64,000 nt of DNA, taken from Acinetobacter sp. ANC 4910. GTDB lineage: Bacteria > Pseudomonadota > Gammaproteobacteria > Pseudomonadales > Moraxellaceae. Where the stretch lies: positions 62,001-126,000 of the forward strand of contig NZ_SJNT01000007.1 of assembly GCF_004331035.1 (NCBI RefSeq), read 5' to 3'. Shown piece after piece: positions 1 through 8,639 of the stretch. Numbering within the stretch: position 1 is the stretch's first letter; every line of letters begins with the position of its first letter. Both the position numbers and the translations under genes were made by a program. Below the pieces are notes generated by a model. It did not search any database and was not told where the DNA came from. It saw only the letters and a program-made list of their open reading frames with translations.

Positions 1-122
1 AAATTGCAGATGGTCAAATATTAGCCTTTGATCAACAATTTAATCATGACGAAATTTTAGAAGATTTCGCTCACCTGATGAATGATTCAATTCTGATGCT
101 ACTCCCACCAGCTGAAGAATAA
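1..122 (+). CDS. C-terminal end of an unidentified protein (cut by window start)
   Basis: An open frame runs from base 3 to a TAA at 120-122 and gives the last 39 residues of a protein whose start lies outside the window. The tail is acidic and hydrophobic and ends LLPPAEE. It carries no motif I recognise, so no function is assigned. It is followed by a strong hairpin at 134-164 and then by the convergent histidine kinase gene, which fits the end of a transcription unit. Confidence 0.5.
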   Translation, partial: IADGQILAFDQQFNHDEILEDFAHLMNDSILMLLPPAEE

Positions 123-133
123 GTCAAAGTTAC

Positions 134-164
134 AAAGGCATTCAATCTCGTTTTGAATGCCTTT
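134..164. terminator. Hairpin between convergent genes
   Basis: Twelve-base perfect inverted repeat AAAGGCATTCAA (134-145) / TTGAATGCCTTT (153-164) with a 7-base loop. It lies between the partial rightward gene and the leftward histidine kinase, so it can serve both. The T tract is short on the + strand. Confidence 0.6.
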
Positions 165-169
165 CCTGA

Positions 170-2059
170 TTATTTATCTTCCTTAATTTCTAATAATGCT
201 TGAACCACAGTTTTGCCCTTTTCAGAGCTGACTTGTAATTCAGCACCTACACGTTCTAAACGCATTTTCATACTTCGAATTCCAATGCTCATCCCATTTT
301 GAAAATTACTCTTCACATCAAAACCCACACCATCATCCTCAATGGTTAAAATCAGTTGGCGTTCATAGGGAAATACCATAGAAACAAAGACATGTTTCGC
401 CTGACTATGTTTCACAATATTGGTCAGACTTTCCTCCAAAACCCGAATAAGGGTCAAACACTGTAAAGCATTCGGTACATAGCCCCAGTTTTGTGGAAAA
501 GACCATTTCGATTCTATGTCCAATTCATCCATAAGCTGACTAAAACGGTGTCGAACTGGTGCTACCCATAAAATGGGATTTTCAGGAACGCGTGAATCCA
601 GACTTGACCCACTATCAATGATTTGTCTTAAATCATCCCGCAACAACTTTAAAATAGACAAAAATTGCTGATTACTCATATTGTGTTCCGCCTGATCGAC
701 AATAATCATGGAACGCACCAACGATGAACCTAACCCATCATGTAAATCATGTGAAAGATGAATTCGCTCTTGTAAACGAACATTCTCCAATTCAAGCTTA
801 TGTTTTTCATTCATACTGGCATATAAATCTTGACTGACCTGATGCATTTTTTCTTCTAGTCTTACATTGAACTTCTCTACACGGCGAGTATTTCTGGCTA
901 ATTTCACCCCTAAAATAAGCACGACAAAGATCGTAATGATTGGAGATGTATAAGGAGAAAGTGGTTTTATATTTTTATGTAAATCCGAACCCAGAAGTAA
1001 GCTATCAAATAATGCACAAATTAAAATACCAGTAAGACAGAGCAACAGAAAAATATACTCTCTCTTTTTTGTTTTAAATGTAATGTAACCTAAATAAAGA
1101 TAAGTTGCTAAAAACAATAAAATATAGAGGATAAAAATATTAATAAAAACAGGTGTTATCCATTCTACTGATGTAAAAAATATCACAATTAATGCTACAA
1201 AAGTAACAACCCAAATACTGCGCTCTAAACGTGGTAACTCAAGACGAATAAATCTAAGCAAATATGTACAAAAGCACACCATATAAAGAATAAAAAAGCT
1301 GATATTGGCTTGTGCAGAAATCACATTATTCGGAAAAGGTTTAGTTTCTGTCACTAGAATATTGGAAATAAATAAAACCCAAAGTATGCAACTGAGTGCG
1401 AACCATGCAAAAGTTGTTTCTGAACGCCTAAAAATCCATATTGAAAAACATAACAGACCTAACACGAGTGAAATGATGATATTGATTTCAAATAAAGTTC
1501 GTCTATTCCAAACTTGTTGCTGATGTTGATCATTAGCCACTTGCACATTATGGAAAGAAATCCCTCCAAGTCCTGCTCTTTGAAAGGCATAACCATTTAC
1601 ATAAATTAAAAATTCATTCTCTCCAGTTTTAAAACTAGATGGTGTTAATACCCAATATCTAGGCATATTCCAGCTTTTCGATAAGGGTTCAACCAAATTT
1701 TTATCACGCCAAAGCACATTACGATTAAAATAAACTGCACCCGCAGAATTAATATATTCAATCGAAAATGCAAAAGATTCACTAAGTGTTCCTGAAGAAC
1801 AATCAGGTTTCCAAAGTATTTTATACCACGCACCACCATTATAATTTGGCTCATGGATAGCCCAATTATCAGGTAACTCTACCTCTTTCCAACCCGATGT
1901 AGGAATATGGTGAATCGAATCCGTTTTTACAAACTGAATCGGTTGTACTTGAATCGTACAATGCTCATCTACGGAATAATAAGATGATGCTGCGTAAGTC
2001 TGCATATGAATGCAAACCAATGCAAACATACCCAAAATCCGCAGAATCAGTCCGGTCAT
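170..2059 (-). CDS. Membrane sensor histidine kinase, NarL/HisKA_3 type
   Basis: 629 residues. A signal peptide comes first (about residues 1-23). A periplasmic beta-rich sensing region of about 160 residues follows; its GGAWYKILW stretch resembles the jelly-roll and 7TM-DISM extracellular sensors. About seven hydrophobic helices come next (roughly 190-390), then a short coiled coil and a HisKA_3 dimerisation helix with motif LSHDLHDGLGSS, where His440 is the likely phosphorylation site. The C-terminal HATPase domain has the N box (EESLTNIVKHS) and a G box (DDGVGF). Its ATG overlaps the stop of the response regulator gene by an ATGA junction (2056-2059), so the two are translationally coupled and form one two-component system. 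The signal sensed is unknown; the sensor fold suggests a small extracellular ligand, which is inference. Confidence 0.88.
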   Translation of the reverse strand: MTGLILRILGMFALVCIHMQTYAASSYYSVDEHCTIQVQPIQFVKTDSIHHIPTSGWKEVELPDNWAIHEPNYNGGAWYKILWKPDCSSGTLSESFAFSIEYINSAGAVYFNRNVLWRDKNLVEPLSKSWNMPRYWVLTPSSFKTGENEFLIYVNGYAFQRAGLGGISFHNVQVANDQHQQQVWNRRTLFEINIIISLVLGLLCFSIWIFRRSETTFAWFALSCILWVLFISNILVTETKPFPNNVISAQANISFFILYMVCFCTYLLRFIRLELPRLERSIWVVTFVALIVIFFTSVEWITPVFINIFILYILLFLATYLYLGYITFKTKKREYIFLLLCLTGILICALFDSLLLGSDLHKNIKPLSPYTSPIITIFVVLILGVKLARNTRRVEKFNVRLEEKMHQVSQDLYASMNEKHKLELENVRLQERIHLSHDLHDGLGSSLVRSMIIVDQAEHNMSNQQFLSILKLLRDDLRQIIDSGSSLDSRVPENPILWVAPVRHRFSQLMDELDIESKWSFPQNWGYVPNALQCLTLIRVLEESLTNIVKHSQAKHVFVSMVFPYERQLILTIEDDGVGFDVKSNFQNGMSIGIRSMKMRLERVGAELQVSSEKGKTVVQALLEIKEDK

Positions 2060-2745
2060 ATAATCCCTAAAGTTCTTGCTGCACTTACAGCTTTCGTCCT
2101 TTTTGAAACAGAAAGTTTCCGATAAATATGCTTAATATGACTTTCTACTGTATAGCGTGAAACAAATAATTGTTCGGAGATTTCACGATTACTTAACCCT
2201 TGTGCAACCAAATCCAAAATTTCCTTTTCACGATTGGTCAATGCTTCCATATCAACGGGTAAAGCATCCTGTTGTTGACTTTTATCATGTGAGTTTTCTT
2301 GAACTGCAATTTGGCTCAGAATCTCTCGGGCAATAAAAGGATCAATTGGCGCGCCACCACGCAAAATACTACGGATCGCTAACAAGACTTCAGCATCATC
2401 ACGCTCTTTTAACACATAACCCGTCGCACCTGCCTTAATGGCAGAGAATAAGCTCGACTGTGTACTCCATGCTGAAATAACCAGAATTAAGGCACTCGAA
2501 TCTCTTTCACGTAACTTTTCAATAAACTCGATACCATTTCCATCTGGCAAACCTAAGTCTACCAATGCCAATGAGACCGGAATTTCCTCAATTTTTGTAA
2601 ATGCTTCTTTAAGATTAGAGACAAAATGTAATGTCTCAGTTTCATATCCCAGTTCAGTTAGAATTCTTCTTAGACGGTTTTGTATAATTGGTTCATCTTC
2701 CAGAATAATTACTGGTACTGGCAACATTGTTTCATCATTGCTCAT
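2056..2745 (-). CDS. LuxR/NarL-family response regulator
   Basis: 229 residues from the chosen ATG at 2745. That ATG is preceded at suitable spacing by GGGGTG; an in-frame ATG at 2757 has no such site. In the longer numbering the receiver domain shows the acidic pair Asp21/Glu22, phospho-acceptor Asp67 (ALVDLGLPDG), Ser95 and Lys117. The C-terminal LuxR helix-turn-helix has the LTNREKEILDLVAQGLSNRE signature followed by the recognition helix (SRYTVESHIKHIYRKL). The partner kinase starts inside its stop codon. The next gene upstream (3059) is divergent, so the 2746-3058 gap may be a target site. Targets cannot be read from the sequence. Confidence 0.92.
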   Translation of the reverse strand: MSNDETMLPVPVIILEDEPIIQNRLRRILTELGYETETLHFVSNLKEAFTKIEEIPVSLALVDLGLPDGNGIEFIEKLRERDSSALILVISAWSTQSSLFSAIKAGATGYVLKERDDAEVLLAIRSILRGGAPIDPFIAREILSQIAVQENSHDKSQQQDALPVDMEALTNREKEILDLVAQGLSNREISEQLFVSRYTVESHIKHIYRKLSVSKRTKAVSAARTLGII

Positions 2746-3058
2746 GTAACACCCCATTTTTGGTATGTACTATACTCAAATTTTTAAGATGACTCATATC
2801 CCTATATTTGGGTAAATTAAAGCTTTCTCCTTTAATTGAATACCTATCTCCTAAGATACACTCATCGCTTACTTTTTACACAAAAAAACTACTCAGTCGC
2901 ATAAATTAAATGAAAATAAACATGATTGTTATGTAAACCACTCGACTTTTTTAATGATTTATTAGTGAACTTTTAACACAAATAGTTACTTGTACTCATC
3001 ATTAAATATTGGCATTGTGAAATGAAATAAACTTCAGGCACAAGGATGAATTATAACT
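2746..3058. other. Divergent AT-rich intergenic region
   Basis: 313 bases between the response regulator (leftward) and the FMN-binding protein (rightward). The region is very AT-rich with no coding frame. It must hold promoters for both genes, but I could not fix -35/-10 pairs with confidence. Confidence 0.5.
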
Positions 3059-4729
3059 ATGCCGAATCCAGCACAAATTGTACGCCACAAATTACTGAAC
3101 ACTTTTTTCTCGCGTCATTCTGTTTGGTTCACTTTTATTTTTATTGCACTTAGCATCACTTGGTTTAGACTCAATTATGCGCCTCATTATATTTATTATT
3201 TCCTCTCAGATACGACGCTTAACCTATTATGGTTAATCAGCACACTATTAAGTTTGGTTGGTGTGTATGACTTATTACAGAATCGACATTCAATTTTAAA
3301 AAACTACCCAATCATTGGACATTTTCGCTTCTTATTTGAAGAGTTCCGACCAGAAATTCGGCAATATTTCATTGAATCTGATGAAGATGCTTTACCCTTT
3401 TCAAGAATGCAACGCAGCTTAGTTTATCAACGCGCCAAGAATGAAAATTCAGATAAACCTTTTGGTTCCATCATCGATGTGTATCAGCAAGACTATCGCT
3501 TTATGACCCACTCGATTCAACCCTGTCCACCTGCTGATCCTTCTACTTTTCGCATCGAAATTGGTAATTCGCAGTGCGCTCAACCTTATAATGCATCAAT
3601 CATGAATATTTCTGCCATGAGCTTTGGTAGCTTAAGTGCCAATGCTATTCGCGCATTAAACAAGGGAGCACAACTAGGTAATTTTTACCATGACACAGGT
3701 GAAGGTAGCCTTAGCCCGTATCACTTAGAATATGGGGGGGATATTGTCTGGGAACTGGGGAGTGGATATTTTGGTTGTCGCACGGAGGACGGTACTTTCG
3801 ATCCTGTAAAATTCGCGCAGCAGGCCGTAATTCCCCAAATTAAAATGATTGAGATTAAACTGTCGCAAGGTGCTAAACCTGGACACGGTGGTATTTTACC
3901 TAAAGATAAGATTTCTGCGGAAATTGCACAAATTCGAGGTATTTCCCGCGATCGGGATTGTATTTCCCCCTCAAAGCACTCAGCCTTCAATTCGCCTATT
4001 GAAATGCTACAGTTTATTCAAAAATTGCGTAAACTCTCTGGCGGTAAACCCGTAGGATTCAAATTGTGTATCGGTCAGCCTTGGCAGTTTATGGGTATAG
4101 TCAAAGCTATGCTTCATACACAAATATTACCTGACTTTATTGTTGTTGATGGTTCGGAAGGTGGTACAGGTGCTGCTCCCATCGAACTGATCAATAACAT
4201 GGGTACACCACTCCGCGAAGGTGTTTTATTTGTCCATAATACATTAATTGGTGCTGGACTTAGAAAACACATCAAGATTGGTGCCAGTGGCAAAATCATC
4301 AGTGCTTTTGATGTTGCTAGCACCATGGCGATTGGGGCTGACTGGGTCAATTCAGCACGTGGCTTTATGTTTGCCATTGGTTGTATTCAAGCACAGAGTT
4401 GCCATACCAACCAGTGTCCCGTCGGTGTTGCAACGCAAGATCAAGATCGTCAAAAGGCAATACATGTGCCTACAAAAGCTGAACGTGTTTTCTATTTCCA
4501 CAAAAATACCCTGCGCGCCTTATCCGAAATGATTGCTGCGGCGGGTTTACGCCATCCTTCAGATATTAAAGCCCACCATTTAGCCCAGCGAATTAATGAT
4601 CGTGAAATTAAAAACTATGCTCAATTGCATTTTTGGCTAAAAGACGGTGAACTTCTGAACTGCGAAAATAAAGATCAGGAAAACTTTTACTTCCGCATGT
4701 GGAATCTGGCAAAAATGGAATATTTCTAG
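3059..4729 (+). CDS. FMN-binding glutamate synthase family protein, membrane-anchored
   Basis: 556 residues. Two N-terminal hydrophobic helices (about 20-40 and 50-70) precede a glutamate-synthase FMN barrel. Recognisable parts are the SAMSFGSLS segment, GEGSLSPYH, GAKPGHGGILP, a DGSEGGTGAAP phosphate-binding loop and a Cys-rich stretch SCHTNQCPVGVATQ that in GltB ligates the 3Fe-4S cluster. There is no glutaminase (GATase) domain and no C-terminal GXGXG beta-helix domain, so this is not a complete GltB. Such stand-alone proteins (COG0069) are common, and their substrate is not established. An AAGGA at 3042-3046 lies 12 bases before the ATG, which is a long spacing. The gene stands alone between the divergent regulator and a convergent hydrolase. 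Confidence 0.85.
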   Translation: MPNPAQIVRHKLLNTFFSRHSVWFTFIFIALSITWFRLNYAPHYIYYFLSDTTLNLLWLISTLLSLVGVYDLLQNRHSILKNYPIIGHFRFLFEEFRPEIRQYFIESDEDALPFSRMQRSLVYQRAKNENSDKPFGSIIDVYQQDYRFMTHSIQPCPPADPSTFRIEIGNSQCAQPYNASIMNISAMSFGSLSANAIRALNKGAQLGNFYHDTGEGSLSPYHLEYGGDIVWELGSGYFGCRTEDGTFDPVKFAQQAVIPQIKMIEIKLSQGAKPGHGGILPKDKISAEIAQIRGISRDRDCISPSKHSAFNSPIEMLQFIQKLRKLSGGKPVGFKLCIGQPWQFMGIVKAMLHTQILPDFIVVDGSEGGTGAAPIELINNMGTPLREGVLFVHNTLIGAGLRKHIKIGASGKIISAFDVASTMAIGADWVNSARGFMFAIGCIQAQSCHTNQCPVGVATQDQDRQKAIHVPTKAERVFYFHKNTLRALSEMIAAAGLRHPSDIKAHHLAQRINDREIKNYAQLHFWLKDGELLNCENKDQENFYFRMWNLAKMEYF

Positions 4730-4738
4730 CATCAAATG

Positions 4739-4764
4739 GACTTGGCTAAAATTTTAGCCAAGTC
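4739..4764. terminator. 26-base perfect palindrome between convergent genes
   Basis: Positions 4739-4764 are a perfect palindrome with half-site GACTTGGCTAAAA. It lies 10 bases after the FMN protein stop and 30 bases after the convergent hydrolase stop, so it can terminate both. There is no U tract next to it. Confidence 0.6.
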
Positions 4765-4793
4765 TGTTCAAAACATATATTTTAAAATGCAGC

Positions 4794-5837
4794 TTAATAA
4801 TACTCACCAGCACTATGTGCATGTAAAAAGGCAGGAATTAAACCAGTTAAAGCAGCCCGAATGTCGGCCCGTTCATTAATTAATTGATGTGACCCTTCTT
4901 CTAACATTAACAGGGTTTGCAATCTAAATTTCTGACGGATAAATTCAATGTTATAACGCCAGTCTACGGTTTGGTCTAATGCACCTTGGGCCAACCAAAC
5001 GGGTATACGACAAGAAGGTCGTTCTTCCATCTGCTGCATCCACTTCGACATTGCTAAAATCCAGTCCATACCCATCATACGAGGTTGCAAAGGATCTTTT
5101 AAACGAACAAAGCGTAAAAATTCAGGGTTATGATTATTCCGACGGAAATGTCTTGGAACTTGACGCTTAATTCGACGAATAATGCCTAAACCGACAGAGT
5201 TGTGCCACCAAGCCGATTTAGCAGGTCGAATTAAAGGTGACAATAATAGAACACGCTCTACATATGGATTTTCACGGCGCTCGGCAAACTCAAGTAAATG
5301 ATGCATTAAAATCGCACCACCTGTACTTTGTCCAATCCCTAACCATGGTTTAGGAAGTTGTGAAGCATTTTTCACATATTGATATACCGCATGTAAAACA
5401 CGCTGATAATGATCAAAATCTTGAATACTCGCAGGCGAACCATCACTCAACCCATGACCCGGTAAATCATAAGTAAGCACACTGAAACCTTGTTCAAGTA
5501 GTTCACGGATAATCGGCTGATAAATTCCGCTGTGCTCTAAATAGCCGTGTAAAAGTAATACTGTTCCTTTTATTTCTACTTTCCCTTCAGCATTTGCTTT
5601 GGGTTGAAACACTTGCACATGCAATTTAAACAAAGGCATTTGCACAAAACCTTGCCAATGTTCACAGTCAAGTAGATGAAGGCCGTACAACTTACGATAA
5701 GCCTGTAATTCAACCGATGGTGAAAATGCATGATTTAAATTTAATGGACTTAAAACCTGTGGCGTCGTGTCTCGATTAGGCACAGGTAAATCTAGTTGTT
5801 TCAGTATGCTTGGATTTAAAAATGGAATTTCAGGCAT
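4794..5837 (-). CDS. Alpha/beta hydrolase, monoacylglycerol-lipase/lysophospholipase-like
   Basis: 347 residues from the ATG at 5837. That start is preceded by AGAGG at 8 bases and overlaps the YdcF stop as TAATG, which indicates translational coupling; an ATG at 5855 has weaker context. The fold markers are the HGYLEHSG oxyanion region, the nucleophile elbow GIGQSTGG (Ser), an Asp in GALDQTVDW and a late His in EEGSHQLINE. This is the Hydrolase_4 (serine aminopeptidase S33-like) pattern. There is no signal peptide, so it is probably cytoplasmic, acting on a lipid ester. It is the last gene of the phosphatase-murB-ydcF operon. The substrate is unknown. Confidence 0.82.
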   Translation of the reverse strand: MPEIPFLNPSILKQLDLPVPNRDTTPQVLSPLNLNHAFSPSVELQAYRKLYGLHLLDCEHWQGFVQMPLFKLHVQVFQPKANAEGKVEIKGTVLLLHGYLEHSGIYQPIIRELLEQGFSVLTYDLPGHGLSDGSPASIQDFDHYQRVLHAVYQYVKNASQLPKPWLGIGQSTGGAILMHHLLEFAERRENPYVERVLLLSPLIRPAKSAWWHNSVGLGIIRRIKRQVPRHFRRNNHNPEFLRFVRLKDPLQPRMMGMDWILAMSKWMQQMEERPSCRIPVWLAQGALDQTVDWRYNIEFIRQKFRLQTLLMLEEGSHQLINERADIRAALTGLIPAFLHAHSAGEYY

Positions 5838-6958
5838 TAAGGTACCTCTCGGCAATCACTTGAGCCGAATAACATGTCGCGAATGGTCGCCAACATTTCA
5901 TAATTTGCGCGGCGGCTATGATCATAGTTCTGTTGGCTCGGCTGCCAAGCAGTTAATTGGGTTGGCATTGGTGCCTCAATAGGCAGAGTCTCAATTCCAT
6001 TTAAAGCAAATAAACGGCGCGTTCTAGGCATATGATACTGATCCGTAATAAGAATTACGGTCGGTGCTCCTCCTTTCTTTTGTAATAATAGCGAGCTAAA
6101 GCGTGAATTTTCACAGGTGTTCATACTTCTATTTTCTAATAGTTTTGCATCGACACCACGCTCTTTTAGCCAACGCTGCATATAAGGGGCTTCTACTCCA
6201 CTCAGTACAATTGGTAAGTTATACACTTTCTCTACAGCTAGCGTTTTCTCTAATCTTAATTTTGTATAGTCATTCACAACTATATCTTTTCTATTTTTGT
6301 CCAAGGTTAAACCACCACCTAACACCACAATGGCATAAGGTTGAGATAAAGCCCCTTTCGGTGTTTCATTCTGTTCTTTAATTTGAGCAATATCTTTTTC
6401 AATTTGTCGTGCATCAACACTTTCAACTACAGGTTTTACTTCATGTATCTGTAGAAAATCCAGATACTTTTCCATCAAGGCTTTATTTTCTTTGCTGTCT
6501 AACTCTAATAAGTCTTTTACATTTTGGGTTGGATCTTCAGGCGCGGATGCAGCTTGCTTGGGATCTGCCAAAAGCGGAACTTGAGGGCGTTCTTCGTCCT
6601 CGTTTTGTTCTTGCTGCTCTTTATTAATGACGTCTTGCAACGCAGTGTAACGGGCCTGAATTTGCGGTAAATTTTCAGAATTGTTTTGCTGAATTTCCTG
6701 TTCCATCAATTTGAGATAAGCTTGACGTGCAATCCATAAATTAGAACCCGGTTCAAGATTTTCGGCTTCACTTAACGCTGCCATTTTTTGACTTTTTGCA
6801 GCCACTTCATTCACTTCTACAGGAACAAAGGTATTCAATGCTTTGACCACCAATTTTGAATAAAATGGTGAATAGATAAAAACCATCAGGCAGCCAAAAA
6901 GTACAAAAAGCAAAGCTGCAATTTGTACAATACGAACCATCCAATGTGTTTTAACCAT
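5837..6958 (-). CDS. YdcF/SanA/ElyC-like DUF218 protein with a long linker
   Basis: 373 residues. One N-terminal membrane helix (about 10-32) is followed by some 165 residues rich in Gln/Glu/Lys with coiled-coil character. The DUF218 domain begins at about residue 205 (PYAIVVLGGG), with the conserved Glu/Asn stretch NTCENSRFSS and an ITDQYHMPR motif. E. coli relatives (SanA, ElyC, YdcF) are mostly 190-270 residues, so the linker is an extension. Three bases separate it from murB upstream, and its TAA overlaps the hydrolase ATG. ElyC affects peptidoglycan and lipid-carrier metabolism in E. coli; the murB linkage fits an envelope role, but that is inference. Confidence 0.8.
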   Translation of the reverse strand: MVKTHWMVRIVQIAALLFVLFGCLMVFIYSPFYSKLVVKALNTFVPVEVNEVAAKSQKMAALSEAENLEPGSNLWIARQAYLKLMEQEIQQNNSENLPQIQARYTALQDVINKEQQEQNEDEERPQVPLLADPKQAASAPEDPTQNVKDLLELDSKENKALMEKYLDFLQIHEVKPVVESVDARQIEKDIAQIKEQNETPKGALSQPYAIVVLGGGLTLDKNRKDIVVNDYTKLRLEKTLAVEKVYNLPIVLSGVEAPYMQRWLKERGVDAKLLENRSMNTCENSRFSSLLLQKKGGAPTVILITDQYHMPRTRRLFALNGIETLPIEAPMPTQLTAWQPSQQNYDHSRRANYEMLATIRDMLFGSSDCREVP

Positions 6959-6961
6959 TAA

Positions 6962-7996
6962 TTATCCCGTGTGCGATTGAATTAAACCGACTGCATTAAA
7001 TAAAACAGGTTCTGGCTCTAAGTTGATATTGAACTTATTCAGCACAGCTTGCTGAACTGCACGATAAGTTGCCTGCACATCCAGCAAAGTCGCATTTTCA
7101 TAGTTCACCAAAACCAATGCCTGTTTTGCAAACATACCAACCATACCTAAACGCTTACCTTTCCAACCCGCCTGATCAATTAACCAACCTGCAGCAATTT
7201 TAATCTGTCCATTTGCTTGAGGGTAATGGGGCAATTGAGGGAATTTCGTATTTATTTGGTCAAAACATTGTGCAGAGATCACAGGATTTTTAAAAAAGCT
7301 GCCCGCATTCGGATATTCTTTTGGATCTGGCAACTTACTTTGACGAATTTGAATAACTTGATTTTGTAAATTTTCTGCGCTTAAGTCATCCCCCACAGCT
7401 TGTTTTAAATCACCATAGCTCAGCTTCAAATCGGCATGTTTCAAAAGCTGAAAAATCACTTGAGTGATAACATAACGCTCAGGTTCATCTTTAAAAATAC
7501 TGTGTCGATAAGCAAATTGACAATCTGATGCGAGAATTTCAATAAATTGATGTGTCGTGCGGTCATAAACCCGTACAGCATGAATAAATTCACCGACTTC
7601 GACCCCATAAGCACCAATATTTTGTACTGGGGATGCTCCCACTAAACCCGGGATTAAGGCTAAATTTTGCAAACCATATAAATGTTGGTCAGTCGTCCAT
7701 AGCACAAAATCATGCCATACTTGACCCGCACCAACGGCGAGCGTCATGGTTTGGTCATCTTCATTTAACGTTTCAATACCTTGAATATCCATATGAACAA
7801 CCAAAGCATGTATCTGCTCAGGCAAAAGCATATTGCTCCCACCTGATAAAATTAAAACATTGAGCTGCTGTTGTTCTGCATAAGATAAGGCTTCCAGCAA
7901 CATCGACTCATTTTCAATTTTTACATAGTGTGATGCGACCGCACCCAAATTTAAGGTGTTAAAAGGCTTAAGTTGAACGTTATTTTGAATATGCAT
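6962..7996 (-). CDS. murB: UDP-N-acetylenolpyruvoylglucosamine reductase
   Basis: 344 residues, the length of the E. coli-type (class I) MurB. It reduces UDP-GlcNAc-enolpyruvate to UDP-MurNAc with NADPH and FAD in the cytoplasm. Signature parts: [13 protein letters not shown] at the N terminus, the FAD-binding [11 protein letters not shown] and [24 protein letters not shown] segments, the catalytic Ser in [10 protein letters not shown], and a C-terminal Glu in LEPEPVLF. It lies 13 bases after the phosphatase gene and 3 bases before ydcF, so the four genes form one leftward operon. Confidence 0.96.
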   Translation of the reverse strand: MHIQNNVQLKPFNTLNLGAVASHYVKIENESMLLEALSYAEQQQLNVLILSGGSNMLLPEQIHALVVHMDIQGIETLNEDDQTMTLAVGAGQVWHDFVLWTTDQHLYGLQNLALIPGLVGASPVQNIGAYGVEVGEFIHAVRVYDRTTHQFIEILASDCQFAYRHSIFKDEPERYVITQVIFQLLKHADLKLSYGDLKQAVGDDLSAENLQNQVIQIRQSKLPDPKEYPNAGSFFKNPVISAQCFDQINTKFPQLPHYPQANGQIKIAAGWLIDQAGWKGKRLGMVGMFAKQALVLVNYENATLLDVQATYRAVQQAVLNKFNINLEPEPVLFNAVGLIQSHTG

Positions 7997-8009
7997 GCTA
8001 AAACCTAAA

Positions 8010-8519
8010 CTAACCTTTCATCTGTTGTTGAAGTATCTGAACCCAAGCCAAACTACTTGATTCACATTGATCAAGTACACGCTCAAATCCATCATCACCA
8101 CCATAATAAGGGTCTGGCACCGCTTGTTGAAGGAATTTTTGATCATGCTGACTCATCAGGGCAATCTTTGCGCGAAGCATATGCTGCCCGAGAACTGATT
8201 GTGCCTGCTGCATTAAAGCTTGAATATCTTCTAAATTTTCATAATCCATTGCCAAGATCAAATCAAATTCAACAAAATCATGAATTTTGAGCTGGCGCGC
8301 ACGTAAAGCAGATAAATCATAACCCCGATGTTGGGCATGTTTCTGGCTTCTTAAATCAGGTGCCTTATTCGGATGATAATTGCTGGTTCCCGCGGAATCG
8401 ACCTCAATATTCAGTTGATGTGCATCACAGTAATGTCTAAAGACCACTTCTGCTGTGGGCGAACGGCAGATATTTCCAAGACAGACACATAACACCTTGT
8501 AGGGCGTTTGCGATGACAT
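8010..8519 (-). CDS. Low-molecular-weight protein-tyrosine phosphatase
   Basis: 169 residues from the ATG at 8519, which has GAGGTG six bases upstream; a longer frame would need a TTG at 8549 with no ribosome site. The active-site loop is CLGNICRS (Cys13, Arg19), with the general-acid motif VPDPYYGG. This is the family of eukaryotic LMW-PTPase and bacterial Wzb/Ptp. The gene is not next to a tyrosine kinase or capsule genes. It starts the murB operon, so it is more likely a housekeeping phosphatase than the capsule-specific one; that last point is inference. Confidence 0.9.
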   Translation of the reverse strand: MSSQTPYKVLCVCLGNICRSPTAEVVFRHYCDAHQLNIEVDSAGTSNYHPNKAPDLRSQKHAQHRGYDLSALRARQLKIHDFVEFDLILAMDYENLEDIQALMQQAQSVLGQHMLRAKIALMSQHDQKFLQQAVPDPYYGGDDGFERVLDQCESSSLAWVQILQQQMKG

Positions 8520-8639
8520 AAGCACCTCAATAGAACGTTTATTTTGCAATGTCTTATGTTAAGTTATTTGGAGGATGAATCCCACTAAAACTGTATAACA
8601 AAAACACGTAAATATTGATAAAGCATGAAGGAATTGCCA

